A DNA stretch of 64,000 nt from Haloprofundus halophilus. GTDB lineage: Archaea; Halobacteriota; Halobacteria; Halobacteriales; Haloferacaceae. The position numbers were made by a program, and so were the translations under genes. Positions 1 to 8,302 of the stretch are shown here, one piece after another (positions within the stretch are counted from its first letter, which is position 1; each line of letters starts with the position of its first letter). Location of the stretch: assembly GCF_003439925.1 (NCBI RefSeq), contig NZ_QQRR01000001.1, positions 310,001 through 374,000 of the forward strand, written 5' to 3'. The notes under the pieces were generated by a model. The model did no database searches, was not told the origin of the DNA, and worked only from the letters and a program-made list of their open reading frames with translations.

Positions 1-270
1 CCGCTGGTACGGACTGTCGGCGCTGCTCTGGTAGGGGCTATCGCTGTCGGTGCTGCTCTGATACGGACTGTCGGCGCTACTCTGATACGGGCTATCGCGC
101 GACTGGTAGGGGCTGTCGTCCTGTCGCGGTCGGTCGAACCCCTCGGGCGGGAGGTAGATACGCTCTCCCGACTCCGAGCGAACGACGACGGCGATGGCTC
201 GGTCTCCGACCACGTCGATGGTCGTGTCGCCGTCCTCGTCGATGTGCGTCTCGAACGTGAACTCGTCCAT
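1..270 (-). CDS. Conserved haloarchaeal protein with SPYQ-repeat tail (3' end outside window)
   Basis: An ATG on the minus strand at 270 opens 90 codons without a stop before the window edge, so the C-terminus is missing. The first 45 residues look like a compact domain (MDEFTFETHIDEDGDTTIDV, ending near ERIYLPPEGF) of a type I associate with small uncharacterised haloarchaeal proteins. After about residue 50 the protein becomes a tandem repeat built on DSPYQSS, with five SPYQ motifs visible before the edge. No signal peptide or membrane segment is seen. Function unknown. It is divergent from rpa1, separated by 221 bp that hold a 27-nt tandem repeat. The N-terminal call is solid; the repeat length of the tail cannot be judged here. 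Confidence 0.8.
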   Translation of the reverse strand, partial: MDEFTFETHIDEDGDTTIDVVGDRAIAVVVRSESGERIYLPPEGFDRPRQDDSPYQSRDSPYQSSADSPYQSSTDSDSPYQSSADSPYQR

Positions 271-357
271 AGCGCACACTCTCGGCGACGTTACTTAGGC
301 GTTCGTCCGATTCCCGCTCCGTCAGCTCTCCTTCGTCGCTCCGGGCGGCCGTCGTTC

Positions 358-449
358 ATCGCGCCCGTGCGACCATCTAGTTCCATCGCGCCCGTGCGAC
401 CATCTGGTTCCATCGCGCCCGTGCGACCATCTGGTTCCATCGCGCCCGC
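358..449. repeat. 27-nt direct tandem repeat (3.4 copies)
   Basis: Three copies of a 27-nt unit start at 358, 385 and 412 and a fourth partial copy starts at 439. The copies are identical except one base (ctag versus ctgg). They fill the gap between two divergent genes and end about 10 bp before the rpa1 TATA-like box. There are no unique spacers, so this is not a CRISPR array. Confidence 0.9.
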
Positions 450-459
450 GCGTGCAACG

Positions 460-468
460 GTTTTTAAC
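460..468 (+). promoter_or_regulatory. TATA-like box of rpa1
   Basis: The T/A-rich stretch gtttttaaca lies about 28 nt upstream of the rpa1 ATG at 492 in otherwise GC-rich DNA. That spacing would put the transcription start at or next to the start codon, implying a leaderless mRNA. Confidence 0.55.
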
Positions 469-491
469 ACAGCGGGTCGAAACCTTCCCCG

Positions 492-1787
492 ATGCAAGTA
501 GACGACCATGCCGAGGAGCTCGCCTCCGCTCTCGGCGTCGACAAAGAGGAGGTCACACGCGACTTGGAGAACCTGCTGCAGTACAGCGTCCCCATCGAGG
601 AGGCCAAACAGAGCATCCGCCGAAAACACGGTGGCGGCAGCGGCGGTGGCGGCGCGGCGCCCACCTCGAAGAACGTCGCCGAAATCACCCCCGAGGACGG
701 CAGCGTCACGGTTACTGCGAAAGTGCTCACCGTCGGCACGCGCTCGATTCGCTACCAGGGCAAAGACCAGACGATTCGCGAGGGCGAACTCGCCGACGAG
801 TCGGGGAAAATCTCGTACACGGCGTGGACCGACTTCGGCTTCGAGGCGGGCGACACCGTCACCATCGGTAACGCGAACGTCCGCGAGTGGGACGGACGAC
901 CCGAACTGAACCTCGGCGAGAGCAGCAGCGTCGCCGTGGCCTCCGAGTCGGTTTCGACCGACTACGAGGTCGGCGGCGACTCGACCCTGCTGGCGCTCGA
1001 ACCCGGCGACCGCGGCCGCAACGTCGAGGTACAGGTGCTCGAAGTCGAAGAGCGGACGATCGACGGACGCGACGGCGAAACCGAGATTCTCTCGGGCGTC
1101 CTCGCCGACGAAACCGCCCGACTGCCCTTCACCGACTGGAACCCCCGCGACGAGGTCACAGAAGGTGCGAACCTCCGCATCGAGGACGTGTACATCCGCG
1201 AGTTCCGCGGCGTTCCCTCGGTGAACCTCTCGGAGTTCACCACCGTCACCGAACTCGCCGACCCCGTCGAAGTCCGCGACGCGGCTCCCCGGCTCCCCAT
1301 CGACGAGGCCGTCGACGCTGGCGGCATGTTCGACGTCGAACTCGTCGGCAACGTCATCGCCGTCCGCGACGGCTCCGGCCTCATCGAGCGCTGTCCGGAG
1401 TGCGGCCGCGTCGTCCAGAACGGCCAGTGCCGCAGTCACGGTAACGTCGACGGCGAGGACGACCTGCGCGTGAAGGCGATTCTCGACGACGGCACCGACA
1501 CCGTCACCGTCGTCCTCGACGCCGAGGCGACGAGCGAGGTGTACGGCGGCGGTATCGACGACGCGAAGCAGGCCGCCCGCGACGCGATGGACAAAGAGGT
1601 CGTCGCCGACGACATCCGCGAGAAACTCGTCGGCCTCGAACACCGCGTCCGCGGCAACCTCTCGGTCGACGAGTACGGCGCGAACCTCGACGCCAGCGAG
1701 TTCGAGGAGACCGACGACGACCCGGCCGAACGCGCCCGGACGCTGCTCTCAGAGATTCCGGCCGCCGACGAGGAGGTGGCGCGATGA
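492..1787 (+). CDS. rpa1: Replication protein A, single-stranded DNA-binding (RPA1 type)
   Basis: Binds single-stranded DNA during replication and repair. The 431-residue protein has an N-terminal helical segment (1-45), a Gly linker (GGGSGGGG, near 48-55), two clear OB-fold repeats (about 65-140 and 165-240, each with the tandem 'ADE.ARL/GKI...W' pattern), and a third region containing a zinc finger C301-C304-C313-H316. It is the first gene of a three-gene operon with ATGA overlap to the next gene. The order rpa, RPA-associated protein, calcineurin-like phosphoesterase matches the rpa1 operon described in Haloferax volcanii; the rpa3 operon there lacks the phosphoesterase, which is why I prefer rpa1. 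Confidence 0.93.
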   Translation: MQVDDHAEELASALGVDKEEVTRDLENLLQYSVPIEEAKQSIRRKHGGGSGGGGAAPTSKNVAEITPEDGSVTVTAKVLTVGTRSIRYQGKDQTIREGELADESGKISYTAWTDFGFEAGDTVTIGNANVREWDGRPELNLGESSSVAVASESVSTDYEVGGDSTLLALEPGDRGRNVEVQVLEVEERTIDGRDGETEILSGVLADETARLPFTDWNPRDEVTEGANLRIEDVYIREFRGVPSVNLSEFTTVTELADPVEVRDAAPRLPIDEAVDAGGMFDVELVGNVIAVRDGSGLIERCPECGRVVQNGQCRSHGNVDGEDDLRVKAILDDGTDTVTVVLDAEATSEVYGGGIDDAKQAARDAMDKEVVADDIREKLVGLEHRVRGNLSVDEYGANLDASEFEETDDDPAERARTLLSEIPAADEEVAR

Positions 1788-3637
1788 GCGCCGACGCCCC
1801 GGGGCGACGCGAGGTCGCCTACCGGCTCTTCGCGGCCGAGTACGACGACGCGTCGCTGTCGTACTCCGAGAGCGACGAGGAGCGCGCGCCGAACTACGTC
1901 GTCACGCCGACGGGGGCGCGGGTCAACCGCCTGTTCGCCGTCGGCGTGCTGACCGAAGTCGAACAAGTCAACGAAGAGGTGCTTCGGGGCCGCGTCGCCG
2001 ACCCGACGGGTGCGTTCGTCACCTACGCCGGGCAGTACCAACCGGAGGCGATGGCCTTCATCGACCGGACGACGCCACCGGCGTTCGTCGCGCTCACGGG
2101 GAAAGCCAGAACGTTCGAACCGGAGGACTCCGACCGCGTGTTCACCTCGGTCCGCCCCGAGAGCGTCAACGCCGTCGACGCCGACACCCGGGACCGCTGG
2201 GTCGTCTCGACCGCCGAGGCGACGCTCCGTCGCGTCGCCGCCTTCGACGCCGCGCTCGCCGACGACCGACGTGGCGACGACCTCGAGCGCGCGCTCCTCG
2301 CCGCTGGCGTCGACGAGACGCTCGCCGCGGGCATCCCGCGCGCCATCGACCACTACGGGACGACGACTGCGTACCTCGAAGCGATTCGACGGCTGGCCGT
2401 CGACGCGCTGGAGGTCGTCGCCGGCGACCGCGACGAGGTCCGCCCGCTGACCGTCGGTCCCGCGGAGGGTGAACCGACGGAACTCGGCCCGCTTCCGGCG
2501 GGTATCGAGCGCCCCGACCTCTCGGACGTCGCCGTCGAGGAAGCCGGCGAAACGTCCGAAGCCGAGGAAGCCGAGGAAGCCAGCGACCCCGAGAGCGACG
2601 ACTCCACAGAACCTGCGGAGACCGTCGAAGCGACCCACAGCACCGAGTCGAGTACCGAAACTACCGCCGGTACCGACCCCGAGGCCGCCTCGACTGAGAC
2701 GACCGAGTCGACCGAATCGACCGAATCGACCGAATCAACCGAGCAGACTGAACCAGCCGCCGAGGAGTCGGCTGCCGCAGCGTCCACCGAGACGATGGTC
2801 GGCACGAACGAATCGACGGCTGACACCGCCGCCGAACCCGCCGAGGCGACCGCTCCCGACAGACAGGAGACGACCGCCGCGTCGACGGAGGCCGAATCGG
2901 ACGCGACCGACTCCGGGTCCGCTGAAATCGTCGACACTGACTCTGAGACCGACTCCGAGCCGACCGAGACCGACAGCTCGGGTGGGCTCGGCGACTTCGA
3001 CGACGCGTCGGGCGACTTCGACCAATCGACCGAATCGACCGACGAAACCGAACCGACCGACGAAACCGAACCGACCGACGAAACCGGCGGAGAGAACCTC
3101 GACGACTTCGACGACGGGATGTACGAACTCGACGAGGACGAGCGCCAGGAGGTCGAAGAGGAGTTCGGCACCGAGTTCACGAGCGGCGCGGAAGTCGACG
3201 ACCCCGGCGACGCGGATATCGACGTGCCGACTGACGAGGCGGGCGCAGAGAACGCCGAAGAGTCCGTCGCCGCCGAAACGAGCGCCGCCGGTTCGACCGG
3301 TTCGGTCGTCGACGAAACTGCCGAGGAGGCGGACGACGTCGCGGCCGAACCCGCCGAGGCGGCCGCCCCGGAGACGGACGCAGCGTCCACCGACACGGAC
3401 GACGGAACCGACGCCGAGGAGGCGGACGAACCGCTCGACGAGGCGGACCTCAAAGCCGCGGCCGTCGACGCCATGTCCGAGTTGGACGACGGCGACGGGG
3501 CGGACCGCGAGAAAGTCGTCGCCGCCGTCGTCGACGAACACGGCGCGGACCCCGGAAACGTCGAGGACGCCATCCAGGATGCGCTGATGAGCGGACAGTG
3601 TTACGAGCCCGCCGACGGGAAGCTGAAAGCCATCTGA
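1784..3637 (+). CDS. rpap1: RPA-associated protein (COG3390), long acidic repeat linker
   Basis: Partner of RPA1 in the haloarchaeal ssDNA-binding complex. The 617-residue product has an N-terminal OB-fold domain (about 1-125), a helical region to about 230, a very long acidic low-complexity linker rich in Glu, Ser, Thr and Ala (about 240-560), and a short C-terminal helical domain (about 565-617) that ends with the sequence PADGKLKAI. The linker includes TES/STE nonapeptide-scale repeats encoded by perfect 9-nt and 18-nt DNA repeats. The start ATG overlaps the rpa1 stop (ATGA) and the stop overlaps the rpe start (TGATG), so translation is probably coupled. Confidence 0.9.
   Translation: MSADAPGRREVAYRLFAAEYDDASLSYSESDEERAPNYVVTPTGARVNRLFAVGVLTEVEQVNEEVLRGRVADPTGAFVTYAGQYQPEAMAFIDRTTPPAFVALTGKARTFEPEDSDRVFTSVRPESVNAVDADTRDRWVVSTAEATLRRVAAFDAALADDRRGDDLERALLAAGVDETLAAGIPRAIDHYGTTTAYLEAIRRLAVDALEVVAGDRDEVRPLTVGPAEGEPTELGPLPAGIERPDLSDVAVEEAGETSEAEEAEEASDPESDDSTEPAETVEATHSTESSTETTAGTDPEAASTETTESTESTESTESTEQTEPAAEESAAAASTETMVGTNESTADTAAEPAEATAPDRQETTAASTEAESDATDSGSAEIVDTDSETDSEPTETDSSGGLGDFDDASGDFDQSTESTDETEPTDETEPTDETGGENLDDFDDGMYELDEDERQEVEEEFGTEFTSGAEVDDPGDADIDVPTDEAGAENAEESVAAETSAAGSTGSVVDETAEEADDVAAEPAEAAAPETDAASTDTDDGTDAEEADEPLDEADLKAAAVDAMSELDDGDGADREKVVAAVVDEHGADPGNVEDAIQDALMSGQCYEPADGKLKAI
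2702..2737 (+). repeat. In-gene 9-nt repeat encoding TES in rpap1
   Basis: Four consecutive 9-nt units (accgartcr) encode Thr-Glu-Ser repeats in the acidic linker of the RPA-associated protein. The length is a multiple of three, so copy-number change keeps the frame. Confidence 0.9.
3038..3087 (+). repeat. In-gene 18-nt repeat encoding TDETEP in rpap1
   Basis: An 18-nt unit beginning accgacgaaaccgaaccg occurs at 3038 and 3056, with a third partial copy at 3074. It encodes Thr-Asp-Glu-Thr-Glu-Pro repeats. A second site of recent in-frame expansion in the same linker. Confidence 0.88.
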
Positions 3638-4419
3638 TGACGCGACCCGCGGTCGAACCCGTGCCGGGCGAACCGGCGGCGACCGCCGACCTCGGCGACG
3701 AGCGGGCGCTCGTCGTCGCCGACTACCACGCTGGCATCGAAGTCGGACTGCGCTACGAGCGCGGTGTCGAACTCGCGAGTAACGCCGACGCTCGCCGCGA
3801 GCGGCTGCTCTCGCTTCTCGACAGCACCGGGGCGAGCCGCGTCGTCGTCCTCGGCGACATCGGCCACCGCATCGGCGACCCGAAAGGCGAGGAACACAGG
3901 GAACTGGAGGCGCTGTTCGACGCGCTCGACTCTCGAAACGTGCCGCTGACGCTCGTCACCGGAAACCACGACGGGGGCGTCGCCGACGCGTTCGAGGACC
4001 GCATCGACGCGACGCCCGGCGACGGCGTGCGGATGGGGAACGTCGGCTTCCTCCACGGGCACACGTGGCCGAACCGGGAGGTGCTCGGCGCCGAGACCAT
4101 CTGTATGGGTCACGAGCACGTGACGGTGAAACTGCAGGACTCGGTCGGCGGCGGGCGCGTCGAACCGGCGTGGCTCCGCGGACCGCTCCGCCGCGACGTG
4201 TTCGCCGAGCATCTCGGCGTCGAAGGCGACGATTCCGACGACTTCGAGTGGGCGGACCCGGAACTCGTCGTCTTCCCGGTGTTCAACGAGCGCTCCGGCG
4301 GGACGTGGGTGAACGTCGAGGGGCAGGAGTTCCTCTCGCCGTTTCTGCCCGGGGGGTTGGAGTCGGGCGAGTTGTACCTGCTCGACGGGACGCGGTTGGG
4401 CGACTATCGGTCGGTGTGA
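3637..4419 (+). CDS. rpe: Calcineurin-like metallophosphoesterase of the RPA operon
   Basis: Predicted two-metal phosphoesterase (COG1407). The 260-residue protein shows the full motif set: D29-x-H31, G-D74, GNHD (109-112) and GHEH near 157-160. The ATG at 3637 overlaps the last base of the rpap1 stop, which favours this start over an in-frame upstream one at 3598 inside rpap1. Third gene of the rpa1 operon; in Haloferax volcanii the corresponding gene is named rpe. The in vivo substrate is not known to me; its location suggests a nucleic-acid role, which is inference. Confidence 0.88.
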   Translation: MTRPAVEPVPGEPAATADLGDERALVVADYHAGIEVGLRYERGVELASNADARRERLLSLLDSTGASRVVVLGDIGHRIGDPKGEEHRELEALFDALDSRNVPLTLVTGNHDGGVADAFEDRIDATPGDGVRMGNVGFLHGHTWPNREVLGAETICMGHEHVTVKLQDSVGGGRVEPAWLRGPLRRDVFAEHLGVEGDDSDDFEWADPELVVFPVFNERSGGTWVNVEGQEFLSPFLPGGLESGELYLLDGTRLGDYRSV

Positions 4420-4430
4420 GTCGAAGACGA

Positions 4431-4682
4431 TTATACAAATCCGAAGGCAGTACTGGCCGTATAGAGGAGTCCACCACCGACCACCAACTGGAAGTAAGGT
4501 GTCCGCTCCATCTCTGTCATCGAACCATCGTACATCACTGCGACGACGATGAAAACGGCACCAGCCGCGATTGTGGCCCACGTCAGTACGTCGGTTACTT
4601 CGTTCATCCGAGTCACACCGCTTGCGATACCGCTCAGACCATAGAGTATCAGCGCACCCCTCAGGACCCGACGACGCTTCAT
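4431..4682 (-). CDS. Small three-helix membrane protein, unknown function
   Basis: An 83-residue protein starting MKRRRVLRG with three hydrophobic segments (about 8-24, 34-50 and 66-83). It is convergent with rpe. A TATA-like stretch (gtttatactg on the minus strand, near 4707-4716) lies about 28 nt upstream of the chosen ATG, supporting leaderless expression from 4682 rather than the longer reading frame that starts near 4766. Its DNA is less GC-rich than its neighbours. I do not recognise a family. Confidence 0.62.
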   Translation of the reverse strand: MKRRRVLRGALILYGLSGIASGVTRMNEVTDVLTWATIAAGAVFIVVAVMYDGSMTEMERTPYFQLVVGGGLLYTASTAFGFV

Positions 4683-4789
4683 CGTCGCAGAAAACACACG
4701 AACGCAGTATAAACACTCCGACAGTATTGGCGCGATTCGATGGCCTCCGAACGGGGACACGAACACCTGAAGACCGCCACAAGCGTAGG

Positions 4790-4796
4790 CCTTAAC
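4790..4796 (+). promoter_or_regulatory. TATA-like box of lhr
   Basis: ccttaac is centred 28 nt before the ATG at 4821. It supports starting Lhr at MSESEAATG rather than at the in-frame ATG at 4740, and predicts a leaderless transcript. Confidence 0.5.
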
Positions 4797-4820
4797 CCCC
4801 TCGCGCCGCTAATCTGGTTA

Positions 4821-7688
4821 ATGTCCGAGTCGGAGGCCGCGACGGGGATTCGGGCCTTCACCGCGCTCGGCGACGCCGTGCGCGAGGCCCTCTCCGAACG
4901 CGGCTTCACCACACCGACGGAGCCGCAGCGTCGGGCGATTCCGCCGCTCGCCGCCGGGAAGAACGCGCTCGTCATCGCCCCAACCGGGACTGGCAAGACC
5001 GAGACGGCGATGCTTCCGGTATTCGATTCAATAGTCGAGCACGGCGAGAAGCCGTTCGGCATCTCCGCGCTGTACGTTACACCGCTCCGGGCGCTCAACC
5101 GCGACATGCGCGAGCGCCTCGACTGGTGGGGCGAGACGCTGGACCTCGACATCCAGGTCCGCCACGGCGACACGACGCAGTACCAGCGCGGCAAGCAGGC
5201 CGACGACCCGCCGGACGTGCTGGTGACGACGCCGGAGACGCTGCAGGCGATGCTGACGGGGAAGAAACTCAGAAAGGCGCTGGCGGACGTCGAACACGTC
5301 GTCGTCGACGAGGTCCACGAACTCGCCTCCTCGAAGCGCGGCGCGCAGTTGACTGTCGGCCTCGAACGCCTCCGCGAGGTCGCGGGACCGTTCCAGCGAA
5401 TCGGGCTGTCGGCGACCGTCGGCTCGCCCGAGGAGGTCGCGAAGTTTCTGGTTGGGGTCGGCCCGTCGACGGAATTCGGCGACCGCGACTTCGAAATCGT
5501 CGAAGTGGATGTCGGAAGCAAAGTCGAGTTCACCGTGACGCGTCCGGAGGTAACGCCCGAAGACGAACGTCTCGCGGGGAAGCTCGCCACCGACGCCGAG
5601 ATAGCGAGTCACGTCCGGACGATCCGTGACCTCGTTCGTGACCACGAGTCGACGCTCGTCTTCGTCAACACTCGACAGACCGCCGAGGCGCTCGGCTCTC
5701 GGTTCAAGACGCTCGGCGCGAACGTCGGCGTCCACCACGGGTCGCTCTCGAAGGAGGCGCGGATCGACATCGAAGATCGGTTCAAAGCCGGCGACATCGA
5801 CGGGCTCATCTGCACGTCGTCGATGGAACTCGGCATCGACGTGGGCCGGGTCGACCACGTAGTCCAGTACGGGAGCCCCCGAGAGGTCGCCCGCCTGCTC
5901 CAGCGCGTCGGCCGGGCGGGACACCGCCGCGACGCCGTCTCCCGGGGCACTATCGTCACGAGCGACCCCGACGACACGTTCGAGGCGCTGGCTATCGCTC
6001 GCCGCGCCGTCGACGGCGACGTCGAACCCGCCGAGATTCACCACGGCAGTCTCGACGTGTTGGCGAACCAGATCGTCGGAGTCGTCATGGACACCGGCGA
6101 GGTGAGCGCCCGCGGCGCGTACGAGTTGGTTCGGCGGGCGTACCCCTTCCGCGACTTGGAGGAAGAGCAGTTCCGGCAGGTCGTCCGCGAACTGTCTGGC
6201 AACCGTCTGCTGTGGGTCGACGAGGAGAAGGACCTCCTGGAGAAATCGGGCGGGACGTGGCAGTACTTCTACGCGAACCTCTCGATGATTCCCGACCAGG
6301 AGACGTACGAGGTCCACGACATGAGCTCCCGAAAACAGATCGGGACGCTCGACGAGCGGTTCGTCGTCAACTTCGCGCAACCCGGCGAGGTGTTCATCCA
6401 GCGCGGCGAGATGTGGCGCATCAACGACATCGACGACGAGGAGACGCGGGTGAACGTCGCGCCCATCGAGAACCCCGCCGGAGAGGTTCCCTCGTGGACC
6501 GGCCGCGAGATTCCCGTGCCGATGGCCGTCGCCCAGGAGGTCGGCGAGATGCGCGCCGTCGCCGGGCCACAGTTCGAGTCCGGCGCGTCGGTCGAGTCGG
6601 TCGCCCGCGACTTCCTCGGACGCTATCCGACCGACGAACACACGGTGACGGAGGCGATGACGCTGCTCGACCGTCACGCGGAGACGGGGGAACCGCTGCC
6701 GACGGCCGACCGAATCGTCGTCGAAGGCCAGGGGAGAAGCGTCGTCGTCAACGCCTGCTTCGGCCATCAAGTCAACGAGACCCTCGGGCGGTTGCTGTCG
6801 GCGCTCGTCGGCCAGCGAACCGGGTCCTCCGTGGGAATGGAGGTCAGCCCGTATCGCATCGAGTTCGAGGTACCGCCGAAGGTTCGACCGGCCGATTTCG
6901 TCGAGGTGCTGGAGTCGACCGACCCGGACCACGTCGAGGGGCTGTTGGAACTCGCGCTGAAGAACTCGGACACCCTGAAGTTCACGCTCGCGCAGGTCGC
7001 CGCGAAGTTCGGCGCGCTCAAGCGCTACCAGGGGAACAACCGCTTCGGCGCAGACCGCCTGCTCGCTGCGCTCGAAGACACGCCCGTCTACGACGAAGCC
7101 GTACGGGAGGTGTTCCACCGGGACCTGGACGTGCCGAACGCGGTCGCCGTGCTCCGACGAATCGAGTCGGGCGATATCGAACTCGCCGTCGCCCGCGAGC
7201 GAACCCCCGTCGGCGTCGCCGGACGGTCGAGCGGCCGCGAGTTCCTCGTCCCCGAGAACGCCGACGCGAGCGTCATCGAGGCGATTCGGGAGCGTATCCG
7301 AAACGACCGCGTCATCCTCTTCTGTCTGCACTGCACCGAATGGCACCGCAAGACGAAGGTGCGACGCGTCGCCGACCAACCCGAGTGTCCGAACTGCGGG
7401 TCGACGCGCGTGGCCTCGCTGAACCCGTGGGCCGACGAAGTCGTGAAGGCGGTTCGCTCGAACGACAAAGACGAGGAACAGGAGAAGATGACGCGACGAG
7501 CGTACCGGTCGGCGAATCTCGTCCAGAGCCACGGCAAGCGTGCCGTCGTCGCCATGGCCGCCCGCGGCGTCGGCCCGCACAACGCCGCCCGAATCATCGC
7601 CAAACTCCGCGAGGACGAGGACGACTTCTACCGCGACATCCTCGCCCAGGAGCGCCAGTACGCCCGGACGCAGTCGTTCTGGGACTGA
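4821..7688 (+). CDS. lhr: Large helicase-related protein Lhr, ATP-dependent DNA helicase
   Basis: Superfamily 2 helicase that translocates on single-stranded DNA; linked to repair and recombination in archaea. The 955-residue length fits the family. Visible motifs: Walker A APTGTGKT (53-60), DEVH box (163-166), motif III GLSAT, second RecA domain with STLVFVNTRQTAE and motif VI QRVGRAGHR. The C-terminal region carries a CxxC...CxxC metal site (CLHC ... CPNC, near residues 835-860). The start is chosen from the TATA spacing. Single gene, convergent with the gene at 7797. Confidence 0.93.
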   Translation: MSESEAATGIRAFTALGDAVREALSERGFTTPTEPQRRAIPPLAAGKNALVIAPTGTGKTETAMLPVFDSIVEHGEKPFGISALYVTPLRALNRDMRERLDWWGETLDLDIQVRHGDTTQYQRGKQADDPPDVLVTTPETLQAMLTGKKLRKALADVEHVVVDEVHELASSKRGAQLTVGLERLREVAGPFQRIGLSATVGSPEEVAKFLVGVGPSTEFGDRDFEIVEVDVGSKVEFTVTRPEVTPEDERLAGKLATDAEIASHVRTIRDLVRDHESTLVFVNTRQTAEALGSRFKTLGANVGVHHGSLSKEARIDIEDRFKAGDIDGLICTSSMELGIDVGRVDHVVQYGSPREVARLLQRVGRAGHRRDAVSRGTIVTSDPDDTFEALAIARRAVDGDVEPAEIHHGSLDVLANQIVGVVMDTGEVSARGAYELVRRAYPFRDLEEEQFRQVVRELSGNRLLWVDEEKDLLEKSGGTWQYFYANLSMIPDQETYEVHDMSSRKQIGTLDERFVVNFAQPGEVFIQRGEMWRINDIDDEETRVNVAPIENPAGEVPSWTGREIPVPMAVAQEVGEMRAVAGPQFESGASVESVARDFLGRYPTDEHTVTEAMTLLDRHAETGEPLPTADRIVVEGQGRSVVVNACFGHQVNETLGRLLSALVGQRTGSSVGMEVSPYRIEFEVPPKVRPADFVEVLESTDPDHVEGLLELALKNSDTLKFTLAQVAAKFGALKRYQGNNRFGADRLLAALEDTPVYDEAVREVFHRDLDVPNAVAVLRRIESGDIELAVARERTPVGVAGRSSGREFLVPENADASVIEAIRERIRNDRVILFCLHCTEWHRKTKVRRVADQPECPNCGSTRVASLNPWADEVVKAVRSNDKDEEQEKMTRRAYRSANLVQSHGKRAVVAMAARGVGPHNAARIIAKLREDEDDFYRDILAQERQYARTQSFWD

Positions 7689-7758
7689 CTCCGAACTCCG
7701 TCTCGGACCTTCGTTTCTCGTCTCACCTCTCAGGTTTGTAAACTGGCCCCGTCGAATC

Positions 7759-7797
7759 AGACGGCGATAACCGCGGCCGGAGGCCGCGTAACCGTCT
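7759..7797. terminator. Nested hairpin between convergent genes
   Basis: Between the end of lhr and the end of the convergent gene lies a perfect 7-bp stem with a 3-nt loop (CGCGGCC gga GGCCGCG, 7772-7788), inside an outer AGACGG/CCGTCT pair (7759-7764 and 7792-7797). The outer arm touches the stop of the minus-strand gene. Probably a bidirectional 3'-end structure; archaeal termination usually relies on T-runs, so a terminator role is inferred. Confidence 0.4.
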
Positions 7798-8180
7798 CAG
7801 ACCCAGTCTTCGAGAACGGGTTCGACCGCCGCCGCGAGCGACTCGAAGTCCTTCATCGTGATGCCGTCGGTAGTGATGAACACACCCGTGTTCTCGGTGG
7901 TGATGCGGACGAGAAAGCCGTTGTCGAAGACGCGAATCGTGTATCGATACTCGCCCAACTCGGAGTTGTGGTAGGCGTCCTGCGTCGTCTTGAAGTCGTG
8001 CCACTCGTTGCCGATGAACGAACTCAGGTCGGCGTCTTGCTCCAAGTCACTTCGGAGATACACTTGCTCGTAGTCGAATCGGCTGAAGAACGTCACCGAC
8101 CGCAAACTGTCGCCGACGGCCGTTCGACAGGTCGTCGTGAGTCTGTCCCGCGCTTTTTCGGTGAGCAAGCCATCACTCAT
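7797..8180 (-). CDS. Conserved haloarchaeal hypothetical protein
   Basis: A 127-residue soluble protein (MSDGLLTEKARDRLTTTCRT ... EPVLEDWV) with no membrane segment. It has a mixed alpha/beta look: an N-terminal helix, then alternating strands (YRYTIRVFDNGFLVRI, GVFITTDGITM) and a C-terminal helix. I do not assign a named function; it resembles short haloarchaeal proteins that occur beside signalling genes, but that is an impression only. It is divergent from a methyltransferase and both promoters carry TGTGA/TCACA dyads, so the two may be co-regulated. Confidence 0.8.
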   Translation of the reverse strand: MSDGLLTEKARDRLTTTCRTAVGDSLRSVTFFSRFDYEQVYLRSDLEQDADLSSFIGNEWHDFKTTQDAYHNSELGEYRYTIRVFDNGFLVRITTENTGVFITTDGITMKDFESLAAAVEPVLEDWV

Positions 8181-8187
8181 ACCCGCC

Positions 8188-8206
8188 TCTGTGACACCAA
8201 CTCACA
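8188..8206 (-). promoter_or_regulatory. Inverted repeat TGTGA-N7-TCACA before the 7797-8180 gene
   Basis: TCTGTGACA at 8188-8196 followed by TCACA at 8202-8206 forms TGTGA-N7-TCACA. It lies 8-26 nt upstream of the minus-strand start codon, just after a minus-strand TATA-like cttatttgtg (about 8203-8212). The same half-site occurs in the divergent promoter at 8277-8296. Confidence 0.45.
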
Positions 8207-8276
8207 AATAAGCGACGACGAGCGCAATCGACCGGCGCGACCACGGGAGCCGGTACCGAATCTCGTTGCGTATTTA

Positions 8277-8296
8277 TCACAGATGGTAGTCTGTGA
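8277..8296 (+). promoter_or_regulatory. Perfect dyad TCACAGA-N6-TCTGTGA in methyltransferase promoter
   Basis: A perfect 7-bp inverted repeat with a 6-bp spacer starts directly after the TATA-like stretch gtatttat (8270-8277) and ends 6 nt before the GTG start at 8303. A protein bound here would cover the transcription start, which is the layout of a repressor operator. Inference from position and symmetry. Confidence 0.5.
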
Positions 8297-8302
8297 CATA
8301 TT

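Noticed and set aside
358-449. Possible CRISPR array
   Set aside because: The units are directly adjacent with no unique spacers and no cas genes lie in the window.
291-1643. 450-codon minus-strand frame opposite rpa1
   Set aside because: It runs through the 27-nt repeat and opposite the RPA OB folds; the repeated peptide at its end is just the translated DNA repeat.
5028-7580. 850-codon open frame on the minus strand opposite lhr
   Set aside because: It is antisense to the clearly conserved Lhr helicase; long antisense frames are common in GC-rich DNA and its product is Arg/Val/Asp-rich without any domain.
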